This document shows positions 9,295 through 18,997 of a stretch of 64,000 bases of DNA, piece after piece. Below the pieces are notes generated by a model, which was given only the letters and a program-made list of their open reading frames with translations, did no database searches and was not told the DNA's origin. The translations under genes were made by a program, and so were the position numbers. The DNA is taken from positions 372,001 through 436,000 of the forward strand of contig NZ_JAETXX010000002.1 in NCBI RefSeq assembly GCF_021764745.1, in the 5' to 3' direction. Position 1 is the first letter of the stretch. Every line of letters starts with the position of its first letter. The DNA comes from Joostella atrarenae (lineage in GTDB: Bacteria > Bacteroidota > Bacteroidia > Flavobacteriales > Flavobacteriaceae).

Positions 9295-10089
9295 ATGCGT
9301 TTATACCAATTTCTTTTTACTTTACTAATATTCTCGATTTTAAGCTCATGTTCCAGCAATGAAGCTATTTCTGAAGAATTGTTATCTGAGATAGATTCTG
9401 AGAACTATTTCCCTTTGAAAACATCAGAAAATTGGACTTATAATATAGAGGGGTTAACTAAAGGAAGAGACAGTGTTTGGGTTGAAAAGGACACTCTTAT
9501 AGAAGGAAATATCCATTATAAAACACGAGCTAACAATCCTAATCTTGGTTTTTTCACCAACCTAGTCGCAGACGGATTACTTCATAAAAGCAAAAGCAAG
9601 CTTATATTAAACGGTACGATTTCTAATGTGATTCCAGAATTAGCTATTCCTGTGGAAGGATTAGTTTTATTAGACATGAAAGATCCCGCAGGGAATGTAA
9701 GTTACCAAACTTCTGGGATGACGTCTTTTAGTAATCAAGATTATATTATTGAAATAGCGTATATCATTACTTCTAAAACAGAAGATATTATTGAAGATTA
9801 CAATCTTAACGGAACAGATTACGAAAATATCATAAAAACCTCTGTAACTGTTAATATTGCTGCTATTGCAAATACTAAAATTGATGGATATGAAGCTTCT
9901 ATACCGATATTAAACCCTCATGACGTAATAACTTCCAACATATACTTTGCACCAGGAATTGGAGTTATAAACAACGAAACAAATACCAATTATAAGCTTA
10001 CCAATCTTGATGAATTAAATATGGAAATCAGCATCGATAAGCAAGTTTCTGAAGTTGTTGCTCAGCGTATTTCCAACTATTCAAAATAA
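9295..10089 (+). CDS. Hypothetical lipoprotein
   Basis: 264 residues. The lipobox ILSSC places the lipidated Cys at residue 19. The mature part begins with a Ser/Glu linker and a block YFPLKTSENWTYNIEG that is common in Bacteroidota exported proteins of unknown role. No catalytic motif or internal repeat is visible. It follows the LpxH-like gene by 37 bases on the same strand and converges on the oxidoreductase gene with a gap of only six bases. Confidence 0.7.
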   Translation: MRLYQFLFTLLIFSILSSCSSNEAISEELLSEIDSENYFPLKTSENWTYNIEGLTKGRDSVWVEKDTLIEGNIHYKTRANNPNLGFFTNLVADGLLHKSKSKLILNGTISNVIPELAIPVEGLVLLDMKDPAGNVSYQTSGMTSFSNQDYIIEIAYIITSKTEDIIEDYNLNGTDYENIIKTSVTVNIAAIANTKIDGYEASIPILNPHDVITSNIYFAPGIGVINNETNTNYKLTNLDELNMEISIDKQVSEVVAQRISNYSK

Positions 10090-10095
10090 AGTAAC

Positions 10096-13005
10096 TTACT
10101 TTCTAACAACCATTTTATTTAGCAATGTTACTGGATGGATAGCCTCTCGCCCAGTTCCATCTTTAATTTGATGTCTACAGCTTGTTCCATTAGCAACAAT
10201 TACAGTTTCTTTACTCGCCTTTCTCACTGAAGGGAATAAACGAAGCTCCCCAATAGCCATACTTACCTCGTAGTGCTCTTTTTCATAACCAAAAGAACCA
10301 GCCATACCGCAACATCCAGAATTTATCATAGTTACAGAGAAATTCTGAGGGATATTTAGCAAATCAAAAGTGGCCTTTGTATTAGATTGCGACTTCTGAT
10401 GGCAATGAGCATGATATTTAATCGTTTTTTCTTCCGTAGAAAAGTCTTCAGAAGTAATCACTCCTTTTTTAATTTCTTCAGCAAGAAACTCTTCAATAAT
10501 AAAGCTATTTAAAGCAACTTTTTTTACCGAATCTTGATCTTCAACCAATCTAAGGTATTCATCCCTAAAAGATAAAATAGCAGAAGGTTCAATCCCAACT
10601 ATAGGACAATCTGAAGCAACTAAATCTTTTAATTTAGCTACGTTATTAACTGCTAATTCTTGAGCTTGTTTTAAAAAACCTTTAGAGATAAATGTACGAC
10701 CACTTTCTCCATAATATAAACGCACATCGTATCCTAAGGTTGTAAGCAACTCGATAGCATCTTTTCCTACTGTAGTGTCTAAATATTGAGTAAATTCATC
10801 AATATAAAGAACAACCTTTCCTTTGTTAACTAACTTACTTAATGAACATTGAAGGTGTTTATTGAAATCAAAGCTTTCAATATAAGGCAGTGTTCTTTCT
10901 GGAGCGATATTAAGTACTTTTTTCATGATACCCCCTGAAAACTTACTATTCGTTATAGATGGAAATACACTCCCGAGTTTACTGAGTTTTGTATTAAAAG
11001 CAAAAGCTTTATCTCTAAGTGACGGCGGATTATCTTTATAATATTGATATAGAAATTCCGCTTTTAAAGTAGCCACATCAACATTACTTGGACATTCACT
11101 ACTACAAGCTTTACAACTGACACATAAGTCAAAAACTTCTTTTAGTTCTTTATTATCGAATTTATTATTATTCTCTGATGTTGTAAGATAATCTCGAAGG
11201 GCATTGGCTCTAGCTCGAGTGGTATCTTTTTCATTCTTAGTAGCGTGGTAACTGGGGCACATTGCTCCATTTGAAACATGAGTTTTTCTACAATCTCCAC
11301 TTCCATTACATTTTTCTGCAGCTCTTAAAATCCCTTCAGAATCTGAAAAATCCATTAATGTATCAACATTCGGTTCCTCCCTATCCGGTTGATAACGAAG
11401 AGAAGTATCCATCGGGGCACTATCTACAATTTTCCCAGGATTGAATATATTATTAGGATCAAATGCCTTTTTTACACGCCTAAGCAGCTCATAGTTAGCA
11501 TTTCCGATCATCAATTCTATAAACTCTGCTCTCACTCTTCCGTCACCATGCTCTCCACTCATAGAACCACGATATTTCTTCACTAATTGAGCAACATCTG
11601 TAGTTATCTTTCTAAAGAGCAATACGTCTTCCGACTTTTTAAGATCTAAAATTGGTCGCAAATGCAATTCGCCAGCACCAGCATGAGCGTAATAAACAGC
11701 ATTCTGTTTGTACTTACTCATAATCGCAGAAAATGCAGTAATATATTCACTTAAATCTTCGATACTTACTGCCGTATCTTCTATACAAGCTACCGCTTTT
11801 TTATCACCTACAATATTCCCTAGCAGTCCAAGTCCAGCTTTACGCAACTCTAAAGCCTGCTCTATTTCGGAACCATAAAGCGATGCATTGGCATAACTAA
11901 GACCTGTTTTATCCAAAGAAGCAATAAGCGATTTACGCTTTTCCTCCAATCTATCTTTATCAGTATCGCGTAACTCTAACATTAGAATTGCCGCAGGATC
12001 TCCTTCAATAAAAAAACGATTTGGGAGCTGCGATTTATTGTTTTTAGTACAATCCAAAATCACTTTATCCATCATCTCGCAAGTAAACAAGTCGTGCTGC
12101 ATAACTTCACACACAGAATCGCAACAATCTGCTACGCTCTTATAATGAGCAGCTACCATTACTGCGTTATCTGGCATCAAATCGTCCAACTGAATCTTAA
12201 TTCTTGTAATAAAATTCAGCGTTCCTTCGCTTCCAGAAAGCAACTTACACATATTAAAAGAATCACCACCTTCGGAAAAAGGCTGCAGCCTCAGTAATTC
12301 ATCTACCGCATAACCTGTATTTCTTCTGTGAATCTCTGGTTTAGGGAAATTATCAAAAACTTGCTCTTTTACCCCATCAGCATTTAATTCAGTAAAAATA
12401 GCTCTATAAATATCACCTTCTAGCGTCTGTAGCTCGAGTTTCTCTTGAAATTCAACCTTAGAAAGTGGCTTAAACGTAACTTCGCTACCATCACTCAACA
12501 CCGCATCAATCTCAATTACTTTATCGCGCGTTACACCATATTTAATAGAAGTTGTTCCACTAGAGTTATTTCCGGTCATCCCTCCTATCATACAGCGATT
12601 TGAAGTAGATGTATTAGGTCCAAAGAATAAACCGTACTCCTTCAGGTAAATATTCAATTCATCTCGAATTACACCAGGTTGAACAGAAATAGTCTTTGTT
12701 GTGGTATCCAATTCCAAGATATCGGTAAAATATTTAGAAACATCCACTACAATTCCATCACCAACACATTGACCAGCTAATGAAGTTCCAGCAGTTCTAG
12801 GAATAACCGACAACTTATGTTCATTACAAAAATGAATTATCGTTTTAAGATCTTCAATATTTTTAGGATACGCTACAGCCGTTGGTATTACGCGATATAC
12901 AGATGCGTCTGTAGCATAAATAGTTTTATGAAGATCGTCGAAAAAGAGCTCTCCTTTAAGTGACTCTTTCAGCGTTTGTAGGAAATTTTTGGATATTTTT
13001 AACAA
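10096..13005 (-). CDS. FAD-linked oxidoreductase fused to Fe-S/CCG domains (YdiJ/D-2-hydroxyacid dehydrogenase-like)
   Basis: 969 residues. The N-terminal half is a PCMH-type FAD domain (PRTAGTSLAGQCVGDGIVVDV, about 67-87, and GGMTGNNSSGTTSIKYG) followed by the FAD-oxidase C-terminal domain with YYAHAGAGELHLRP and GEHGDGR. The C-terminal half has ferredoxin-like cysteine clusters, among them CVSCKACSSECPSN (about 640), and a cysteine-rich CCG domain (HCHQKSQ... SGCCGMAGSFGYE). The architecture matches YdiJ-type D-2-hydroxyglutarate or D-lactate dehydrogenases that pass electrons to the respiratory chain. Length is normal for the fused form. The substrate among D-2-hydroxyacids is not decided by sequence. 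Confidence 0.9.
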   Translation of the reverse strand: MLKISKNFLQTLKESLKGELFFDDLHKTIYATDASVYRVIPTAVAYPKNIEDLKTIIHFCNEHKLSVIPRTAGTSLAGQCVGDGIVVDVSKYFTDILELDTTTKTISVQPGVIRDELNIYLKEYGLFFGPNTSTSNRCMIGGMTGNNSSGTTSIKYGVTRDKVIEIDAVLSDGSEVTFKPLSKVEFQEKLELQTLEGDIYRAIFTELNADGVKEQVFDNFPKPEIHRRNTGYAVDELLRLQPFSEGGDSFNMCKLLSGSEGTLNFITRIKIQLDDLMPDNAVMVAAHYKSVADCCDSVCEVMQHDLFTCEMMDKVILDCTKNNKSQLPNRFFIEGDPAAILMLELRDTDKDRLEEKRKSLIASLDKTGLSYANASLYGSEIEQALELRKAGLGLLGNIVGDKKAVACIEDTAVSIEDLSEYITAFSAIMSKYKQNAVYYAHAGAGELHLRPILDLKKSEDVLLFRKITTDVAQLVKKYRGSMSGEHGDGRVRAEFIELMIGNANYELLRRVKKAFDPNNIFNPGKIVDSAPMDTSLRYQPDREEPNVDTLMDFSDSEGILRAAEKCNGSGDCRKTHVSNGAMCPSYHATKNEKDTTRARANALRDYLTTSENNNKFDNKELKEVFDLCVSCKACSSECPSNVDVATLKAEFLYQYYKDNPPSLRDKAFAFNTKLSKLGSVFPSITNSKFSGGIMKKVLNIAPERTLPYIESFDFNKHLQCSLSKLVNKGKVVLYIDEFTQYLDTTVGKDAIELLTTLGYDVRLYYGESGRTFISKGFLKQAQELAVNNVAKLKDLVASDCPIVGIEPSAILSFRDEYLRLVEDQDSVKKVALNSFIIEEFLAEEIKKGVITSEDFSTEEKTIKYHAHCHQKSQSNTKATFDLLNIPQNFSVTMINSGCCGMAGSFGYEKEHYEVSMAIGELRLFPSVRKASKETVIVANGTSCRHQIKDGTGREAIHPVTLLNKMVVRK

Positions 13006-13071
13006 GACTAAATGATCTATAAATTAAATTAGCACCGTATATAACTCGAATACAAACTTAAAAACTAATTT

Positions 13072-13569
13072 ATGAAAAAATTCATTTTATTTAGCATTTT
13101 AGCAATTGGCTTTGCTGCAACAGCTTATTCTCAGGAAGTATCTAAAAATGCCTTAGGGTTAAGATTAGGAGATGGAGATGGCTTTGGGGCAGAGATTTCT
13201 TACCAAAGAGGCATAAGTGCAAATAACAGACTTGAATTTGACTTAGGATGGAGAGATAACGATCATTATGATGCATTTAGATTAACAGGACTTTACCAAT
13301 GGGTATTCCCTATTGAAGGGGATTTCAACTGGTACGTTGGTGCCGGTGGTGGTCTTGGAGGATATGACCATAATGACGATTATTTTAACGATCACGGTCA
13401 TGATGATGGTGGCGTATATGGTTTTATAGCTGGAGATATAGGTGTAGAATATGACTTTAATTTCCCTCTATTATTATCATTAGATTTCCGACCAGAAATT
13501 GGATTTGGAGACTTTGATGATAGCGATTTTGATTTTGATATAGCCTTAGGAATAAGATATCAGTTCTAA
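13072..13569 (+). CDS. Small outer-membrane beta-barrel protein
   Basis: 165 residues with a signal peptide (cleavage after about residue 20, AYSQ). The mature protein has alternating strands rich in Gly and aromatic residues and ends in IRYQF, the terminal-Phe barrel signature. An acidic and His-rich loop (YDHNDDYFNDHGHDDGG, about 102-118) and a second acidic run (FGDFDDSDFDFD) could bind divalent cations, which is inference only. A strong terminator follows. Expression as a single-gene unit is likely. Confidence 0.65.
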   Translation: MKKFILFSILAIGFAATAYSQEVSKNALGLRLGDGDGFGAEISYQRGISANNRLEFDLGWRDNDHYDAFRLTGLYQWVFPIEGDFNWYVGAGGGLGGYDHNDDYFNDHGHDDGGVYGFIAGDIGVEYDFNFPLLLSLDFRPEIGFGDFDDSDFDFDIALGIRYQF

Positions 13570-13592
13570 AAAAAATTCAACATATAACCTAA

Positions 13593-13627
13593 AAGCCCTG
13601 TATATTAAAAGTTCAGGGCTTTTTTTT
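13593..13627 (+). terminator. Rho-independent terminator
   Basis: AAGCCCTG (13593-13600) pairs with CAGGGCTT (13614-13621) around a 13-base loop and is followed by a run of T. It ends the beta-barrel transcript. Confidence 0.85.
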
Positions 13628-13659
13628 GTTAATTCCCTTTAAGGATTAACGAGAAATTT

Positions 13660-13667
13660 TAACTTTG
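13660..13667 (+). promoter_or_regulatory. Probable -7 promoter element of the TlpA-like gene
   Basis: TAACTTTG matches TAnnTTTG and lies 32 bases before the ATG at 13699, directly after the terminator of the previous gene. No well spaced -33 TTTG is obvious. Confidence 0.45.
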
Positions 13668-13698
13668 CAGGAAACTAAAACTGTTTAAATAAATTTTA

Positions 13699-14808
13699 AT
13701 GAAGAAAATAGGAAGTATTGTCTTATTACTAGTAGCTCTTGTAGCTTGTAATAAAGCAGAAGAAAACACATATAAAGTAACCGTTAGTGTTGATGGTGTA
13801 GAAGACAGGAAGCAAGTATTTTTACAAAAACCAATTGACGGTCAGCGTCCAGAAGTAGTAGATACTTTAGAGGTTTTAGAAGGTAAATTTGAATTTACAG
13901 GGAAAACGGAAACACCACAGTTACACTATTTATTTTTTGAAGGTGTACAAGGAGTTTTACCGATTATTCTTGAAGAAGGAAACATTAATGTTACTGCCTA
14001 CAAAGACAGTTTGAACTTTTCTAAGATTGAAGGAAGTCCTTCTAATGAAGACTTTACTTCTTTTATCCAAGGATCTAGAAACATTAGAACTAAAATCTCT
14101 GACATTCAGAAAAAAGGAATGGAAGCACAACAAGCTGGAGATACTTTAACAATGAATACGCTTAGAGAAACTTTTGAAGAAGTTCAAGAAGAAGCTAAAG
14201 CATATGAGTATGATTTTGTTGAAACACATAAAGATTCTTATATCTCTTTATTAGTTATTCAGCAAATGATGCGTACAAAAAGTAAAACTACTGAAGAAAT
14301 TGCAGCTTTATTCAACAGTCTTTCTGATGACGTTAAGAAAACTGAAATGGGAAATACTATCTCTAAAGAATTAGAGGAAGCTAATAAATTATCTGTTGGA
14401 GCAATTGCTCCAGATTTTTCAGCACCAAACCCTGAAGGAGAAACAATCTCTTTAAAAGGATCTTTAGGAAAAGTAACTATTTTAGATTTTTGGGCTGCTT
14501 GGTGTAAACCTTGTAGAGCTGAAAACCCTAATTTGGTGAAACTTTATGCTGAATACCATGATAAAGGACTTAATGTAGTTGGAGTTTCTCTTGATAAAAC
14601 TGCAGAAGACTGGAAAAAAGCAATTGCTGATGACGGTCTTGAGTGGAACCACATGTCTAACTTAAAGTTTTGGCAAGATCCTATTGCTCAACTTTATAAC
14701 ATCCGCTCTATTCCTGCTACGTATATCTTAGATGAAAACGGTAAGATTATCGCTAAAGATCTTCGTGGAGAAGCTTTAAACAGTAAAATCGCTGGATTGT
14801 TAAATTAA
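13699..14808 (+). CDS. TlpA-family thiol:disulfide oxidoreductase lipoprotein
   Basis: 369 residues. The lipobox (VALVAC, Cys17) predicts a lipoprotein. Residues 25-120 form a DUF4369-type beta domain, residues 130-230 are helical, and residues 235-369 form a thioredoxin/AhpC-TSA domain with the active site WCKPC (about 268-272) and the cis-Pro loop SIPATYIL. Such proteins reduce or exchange disulfides outside the cytoplasm, often in cytochrome maturation or stress responses. Both redox cysteines are present. It has its own promoter-like element and terminator, so it is monocistronic. Confidence 0.88.
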   Translation: MKKIGSIVLLLVALVACNKAEENTYKVTVSVDGVEDRKQVFLQKPIDGQRPEVVDTLEVLEGKFEFTGKTETPQLHYLFFEGVQGVLPIILEEGNINVTAYKDSLNFSKIEGSPSNEDFTSFIQGSRNIRTKISDIQKKGMEAQQAGDTLTMNTLRETFEEVQEEAKAYEYDFVETHKDSYISLLVIQQMMRTKSKTTEEIAALFNSLSDDVKKTEMGNTISKELEEANKLSVGAIAPDFSAPNPEGETISLKGSLGKVTILDFWAAWCKPCRAENPNLVKLYAEYHDKGLNVVGVSLDKTAEDWKKAIADDGLEWNHMSNLKFWQDPIAQLYNIRSIPATYILDENGKIIAKDLRGEALNSKIAGLLN

Positions 14809-14830
14809 TCCACTCAAAATAATTACAGAA

Positions 14831-14863
14831 AAGGCTTTTCAGTATATGGAAAGCCTTTTTTTT
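14831..14863 (+). terminator. Rho-independent terminator
   Basis: AAGGCTTTTC pairs with GGAAAGCCTT across an 8-base loop, followed by seven T. It lies 23 bases after the TlpA-like stop codon. Confidence 0.85.
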
Positions 14864-15060
14864 GTTTAAAATAAATGCTGTTTAAAGAATTTCAAATGCA
14901 GAGTGGTATTATTTGTTATTAATTAATCACGAGTAACAATGAATAAATGCAGGCTTTGCAAGCCGCAACAATTACAACTAAACTATACAGGCTAACATTA
15001 ATCGCAATCAAGAAGCGCTAATGGCATCAATAAAAACAGCTACAAGATAACACCGTAAAC
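14864..15060. other. Intergenic interval without a gene
   Basis: About 200 bases between two terminators. A short hairpin GGCTT-TGC-AAGCC near 14952-14964 is the only structure seen. No open frame of note on either strand. Confidence 0.4.
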
Positions 15061-15094
15061 AAAAAAATCCAGAGAAGACGACTTCTCTGGATTT
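15061..15094 (-). terminator. Rho-independent terminator of the SIMPL gene
   Basis: A perfect 13-base stem (AAATCCAGAGAAG with CTTCTCTGGATTT) around a 4-base loop. On the minus strand it is followed by seven T. It lies 38 bases beyond the stop of the SIMPL-domain gene. Confidence 0.88.
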
Positions 15095-15132
15095 CTTGCA
15101 TTTATTTATAATCCCTATATAAGGTTAATATT

Positions 15133-15819
15133 TTACTTTAGCTCGAAAGTAATATTCACTTTAGCCTCGATTACCATCTCACCAACTGCAATAGTATCCA
15201 TATCTCCACCACTATTATCAGAAGCTTTCATCATTTCCATTCTATAAATTGGCTGTGGAGCGCTTACAGATCCTGTTTCTGAGATTACAAGAGCTTTTCC
15301 TACAGATTGCCCAAGCACAGAAGCATACTCCTCTGCTTTCTTTTTAGCATCTTTTACTGCCGCTATTCTCGCTTTAGAATTATAAGCATCAATCTCTGTA
15401 GATTTAAAAGTCACACCGTCAATTCTATTAATTCCAGCATTTAGCAATCCTTCTGTAAACTCAGCATATTTATTTAAATCTTTCAGCAATATAGAAATCG
15501 ACTGATTTGCTACATACTTATATTCTTTAGTTTGATAATCGTAGTTTTTATTAAGGTTTACATATTCTGTTTTAACATCACCTTCTTTAACCCCCATTGA
15601 CTTGGTATATTTCAAAACCTCGTCAATAGCTTTATCATTATCACTTTTTACAGCTTGCGCTGAAGCACCTTCACTTTCCACTCTAACTTTAATTAGAACT
15701 TGATCTGGTGTTACTTTTACAACTCCTTCTCCAACTACCGCAACAGATGGAGTAACTTCTTGTGCCTGCACACTATTCATACCTATAAATGCTATTGCTA
15801 ATAAAATAAATTGTTTCAT
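15133..15819 (-). CDS. SIMPL-domain (DUF541) exported protein
   Basis: 228 residues with a signal peptide ending VQAQ (about residue 19). The mature protein matches the SIMPL/DUF541 family, with VVGEGVVKVTPDQVLIKVRVE near its start and the KAEEYASVLGQSVGKAL block in the second half. These are periplasmic or surface proteins of poorly defined role, implicated in stress tolerance in some species. Length is typical. A strong terminator follows. Confidence 0.85.
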   Translation of the reverse strand: MKQFILLAIAFIGMNSVQAQEVTPSVAVVGEGVVKVTPDQVLIKVRVESEGASAQAVKSDNDKAIDEVLKYTKSMGVKEGDVKTEYVNLNKNYDYQTKEYKYVANQSISILLKDLNKYAEFTEGLLNAGINRIDGVTFKSTEIDAYNSKARIAAVKDAKKKAEEYASVLGQSVGKALVISETGSVSAPQPIYRMEMMKASDNSGGDMDTIAVGEMVIEAKVNITFELK

Positions 15820-15871
15820 ATTTTCTTTTGATTAAATATTATATTCATGAGTATACAAACAAGATGCCAAA

Positions 15872-16519
15872 CTATATTTTCCCTGTTTTTTCTAGAATAA
15901 ATAACACTACAATAGGGATTGCTAATAAAAACACCATCAATGTTTCTTGCATTAATAAGGAAGGCATCATTAATAACGTCATAATATAACCCCCAATAGC
16001 TCCTCCAAAATGTGCTGTGTGCCCTATATTTCCAATTCTAGCTTTCATACCATAGATAGAATAAAGCAAATAACCAATACCAAAAAGATATGCTGGAATG
16101 GGAATTGGAATAAAAAAGAAAGCTAATCGCATTTCTGGTTGCAAAAGTATTGCTGCATATAACACTCCCGTAACAGCACCACTTGCTCCAACTGCGCTAT
16201 AACTAGGTTCATTTTTGTGGAAACTTAAAGACAATAAACTCCCCGCCAATAAACTAACAAAATATATGATAATAAACTTTACGTCTCCAAAATATTGCAC
16301 AACAATTGGTGCGAAAAAATAAAGCGTAAGCATATTAAATAGTAAATGAGAAATATCTACATGTAGAAATCCAGAAGTAATAGTTCTAATTTTTTCTCCT
16401 CTATTAATAGCACCAATATTAAATTTATAACGCTCAAAAAAAGAAAAATCATTAAAGCCTTTTATAGAAGCTAAAACATTGGCTCCAATGATAACAATAG
16501 TAGCAATACTTAAATTCAT
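15872..16519 (-). CDS. Rhomboid-family intramembrane serine protease
   Basis: 215 residues with about six hydrophobic segments. The catalytic Ser lies in VGASGAVTG (GxSG motif, about residues 111-119) and the catalytic His in GHTAHFGGAIGG (about 168-179). HVDISHLLFNML early in the protein is the conserved cytoplasmic or loop motif of rhomboids. It cleaves membrane substrates within the bilayer; the target is unknown. It is divergently transcribed from the acyltransferase gene across a symmetrical promoter at 16542-16559. Confidence 0.92.
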   Translation of the reverse strand: MNLSIATIVIIGANVLASIKGFNDFSFFERYKFNIGAINRGEKIRTITSGFLHVDISHLLFNMLTLYFFAPIVVQYFGDVKFIIIYFVSLLAGSLLSLSFHKNEPSYSAVGASGAVTGVLYAAILLQPEMRLAFFFIPIPIPAYLFGIGYLLYSIYGMKARIGNIGHTAHFGGAIGGYIMTLLMMPSLLMQETLMVFLLAIPIVVLFILEKTGKI

Positions 16520-16541
16520 AAAAACAATTAAGGTTTAGCTT

Positions 16542-16559
16542 CAAATATAGCTATATTTG
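16542..16559. promoter_or_regulatory. Divergent back-to-back -7 elements
   Basis: CAAATATAGCTATATTTG is a perfect palindrome. Each half is a TATATTTG element that fits the TAnnTTTG -7 consensus, one facing the rhomboid gene (start 16519) and one facing the acyltransferase gene (start 16576). The two promoters therefore overlap and probably compete. Confidence 0.6.
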
Positions 16560-16575
16560 CCAAAATACTTACTGA

Positions 16576-17493
16576 ATGCAATTACTTATTTACCTACTCG
16601 CTTACCCTTTGCTATGGATAATCTCAATACTTCCATTTCCTATATTTTATAAAGTATCTGATGCCGTCTATGGTTTAGTGTATTACATTATAGGCTACAG
16701 AAAAAAGATGGTTTTAAGTAATTTAGAACGATGTTTCCCAGAGAAGTCAGAAGAAGAACTGCTGCTAATTAGAAAGAAATTCTATAAACATATGTGTGAT
16801 TTATTTTTAGAAATGATAAAATCGCTCACTATGTCTCAAACAGAAATGAAGAAAAGAGCTAAGTTTAACAATGTAGAATTACTTGATAAATATGCTGAAC
16901 AAAATAGAAGCGTAGTTTTACTTTGCGGTCATTATGCAAACTACGAGTGGGTTTTATCCTTAGGACAACATATTAAACATGATGGATTTGGAATTTACTC
17001 TCCGCTATCAAATAAATATTTTGATAAGCTGATAAAGAAAACTAGAAAAAGACAAGGCGGAACATTAATCTCTAAGTTTAACACCGCTAAGACCATTGTT
17101 AAAAACTACCGAGCTAATCACTTATCATTATATGGTTTTGTTAACGACCAATCACCACAAGTAAGCCACACCAGATATTGGAGACCATTTTTTGGAACTG
17201 TAGTTCCTGTTCATACCGCTGCAGAAACACTTGCTAAGAAATTTGACTTAGCCATTGTATTCTTCTGCGTTAAAAAAGTTAAAAGAGGGTTTTACGAAAC
17301 AACAATTATAGATGTAACAGATAATCCTAAAGCATATTCTGATTATGAAATTACAGATATCTATACCGAAATGTTAGAGAAAGAAATAAGAAATAAACCA
17401 GAATATTATTTATGGACACATAATAGATTTAAGCACCGAAACAAAGTCCCTAAAGAGTCTGGTAAAGATAATATTAAAGTAAAATATAGTTAA
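16576..17493 (+). CDS. LpxL/HtrB-type lipid A acyltransferase
   Basis: 305 residues. It starts with a membrane-spanning segment (residues 1-25), followed by FYKVSDAVYGLVYYIIGYRKKMVLSNLERCFPEKSEEE, the standard opening of this family. The catalytic HX4E motif is seen in GHYANYEWV (about 118-126). The enzyme adds a secondary acyl chain to lipid A precursors at the inner membrane. Length is normal. A bidirectional terminator follows at 17553-17589. Confidence 0.9.
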   Translation: MQLLIYLLAYPLLWIISILPFPIFYKVSDAVYGLVYYIIGYRKKMVLSNLERCFPEKSEEELLLIRKKFYKHMCDLFLEMIKSLTMSQTEMKKRAKFNNVELLDKYAEQNRSVVLLCGHYANYEWVLSLGQHIKHDGFGIYSPLSNKYFDKLIKKTRKRQGGTLISKFNTAKTIVKNYRANHLSLYGFVNDQSPQVSHTRYWRPFFGTVVPVHTAAETLAKKFDLAIVFFCVKKVKRGFYETTIIDVTDNPKAYSDYEITDIYTEMLEKEIRNKPEYYLWTHNRFKHRNKVPKESGKDNIKVKYS

Positions 17494-17552
17494 ACTACAA
17501 GTTTATCAAACAAGGGTTAATATCAGCAAAATCAAGTGTTTAAAAAAAACAG

Positions 17553-17589
17553 AAAACCTCTTCACTTTAAAATAGTTGAAGAGGTTTTT
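17553..17589. terminator. Bidirectional terminator between convergent genes
   Basis: AAAACCTCTTCA pairs with TGAAGAGGTTTT around a 12-base loop, with T-runs on both strands. It separates the acyltransferase gene from glmM, which converge here. Confidence 0.85.
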
Positions 17590-17608
17590 ACTTGTGTAAA
17601 AAATACTA

Positions 17609-18997
17609 TTACAAAGCGGCTACTGCTTCAATTTCAGCAATAAACTTATCAGCAAGTGTATCTGCTTCTTCTTGAGATTTAGCTTCTGTATATATTCTAA
17701 TTATTGGCTCTGTATTCGATTTTCTTAAATGAACCCAATTTTCAGGGAAATCAATCTTAACACCATCTATCGTTGTGATATTTTCGTTGGCATAACGCTT
17801 TTCCATTTCAACTAAAATAGCATCCACATCTAACTCTGGAGTAAGAGTTATCTTCTTTTTACTCATAAAATAAGAAGGGTAACTAGCTCTTAATTCTTGG
17901 ACAGTCATTCCTTTTTCAGCTAAATGCGTTAAAAATAAAGCAACTCCAACTAAAGCATCACGACCATAGTGACTTTCTGGATAAATAATTCCGCCATTTC
18001 CTTCTCCTCCAATAATGGCATTATTTTCTTTCATTAATGTTACAACATTCACTTCTCCAACGGCGGAAGCCTCATAAGTACCTTCGTGTTTTTCCGTTAC
18101 ATCTCGCAATGCACGAGAAGAAGACATATTAGAAACTGTATTCCCTTTGGTCTTCCCTAAAACATAATCAGCACAAGCAACCAAGGTATACTCTTCTCCA
18201 AACATCTCCCCGTCATTACTTATAAAAGCCAATCTATCTACGTCTGGATCTACAACAATTCCTAAATCGGCTTTTTCTTCTACAACCAATTTACAAATAT
18301 CTGTAAGATGTTCTTTTAACGGCTCTGGATTATGAGGAAAACGACCATTTGGCTCACAATAAAGCTCTACAACCTCTACTCCTAATTCTTTTAATAACTT
18401 AGGAATAACAACTCCTCCTGAAGAATTCACACCATCTACAACAACTTTAAATTTGGCTTCTTTTATTTTTTCAGCATCAACTAAAGGTAAATCAAGCACT
18501 TCATCGATATGAATATCTACATAAGAATCGTTAATTATTGTCTCTCCTAAATCATCAACATCAGCAAAATCAAAATTTTCACTTTCTGCAATTGCTAAAA
18601 TTTTCTTCCCTTCTTCTCCGTTAAGAAATTCTCCTTTATCATTTAATAATTTTAAAGCATTCCATTGCTTAGGATTATGGCTAGCAGTTAAAATAATTCC
18701 ACCATCAGCTTTCTCCAAAGGAACAGCAATCTCCACCGTAGGAGTTGTAGAAAGTCCTAAGTCGATTACATTTATACCTAATCCCACTAATGTTGAAGCT
18801 ACCAGATTCTGAATCATTTCTCCAGAAATACGGGCATCCCTACCAATAACTACTGTTAGTTTTTTATTTTCTGATTGAGATTTCAACCAAGTTCCATATG
18901 CTGCAGCAAATTTCACTGCATCTAAAGGCGTTAAGTTTTCACCTGTCTGCCCTCCTATTGTTCCTCGTATTCCTGAAATCGATTTTATAAGCGTCAT
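17609..18997 (-). CDS. glmM: Phosphoglucosamine mutase
   Basis: 462 residues of the alpha-D-phosphohexomutase family. The phosphoserine loop reads TASHNPKQWNALK (about 99-111), the metal-binding loop DPDVDRLAF (about 244-252), the sugar-binding loop GGEGNGG (about 324-330) and the phosphate-binding loop RKSNTEPIIRIY (about 430-441). It interconverts glucosamine 6-phosphate and 1-phosphate for UDP-GlcNAc synthesis. Bacteroidota GlmM has this length and motif set, though phosphomannomutase activity cannot be excluded from sequence alone. Confidence 0.88.
   Translation of the reverse strand: MTLIKSISGIRGTIGGQTGENLTPLDAVKFAAAYGTWLKSQSENKKLTVVIGRDARISGEMIQNLVASTLVGLGINVIDLGLSTTPTVEIAVPLEKADGGIILTASHNPKQWNALKLLNDKGEFLNGEEGKKILAIAESENFDFADVDDLGETIINDSYVDIHIDEVLDLPLVDAEKIKEAKFKVVVDGVNSSGGVVIPKLLKELGVEVVELYCEPNGRFPHNPEPLKEHLTDICKLVVEEKADLGIVVDPDVDRLAFISNDGEMFGEEYTLVACADYVLGKTKGNTVSNMSSSRALRDVTEKHEGTYEASAVGEVNVVTLMKENNAIIGGEGNGGIIYPESHYGRDALVGVALFLTHLAEKGMTVQELRASYPSYFMSKKKITLTPELDVDAILVEMEKRYANENITTIDGVKIDFPENWVHLRKSNTEPIIRIYTEAKSQEEADTLADKFIAEIEAVAAL

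Noticed and set aside
15872-16519. Array-type boundary near the rhomboid gene
   Set aside because: The CAAATATAG palindrome resembles the promoter box inside family B, but there are no AAC/GTT end pairs or long repeats; it is only a shared promoter element.
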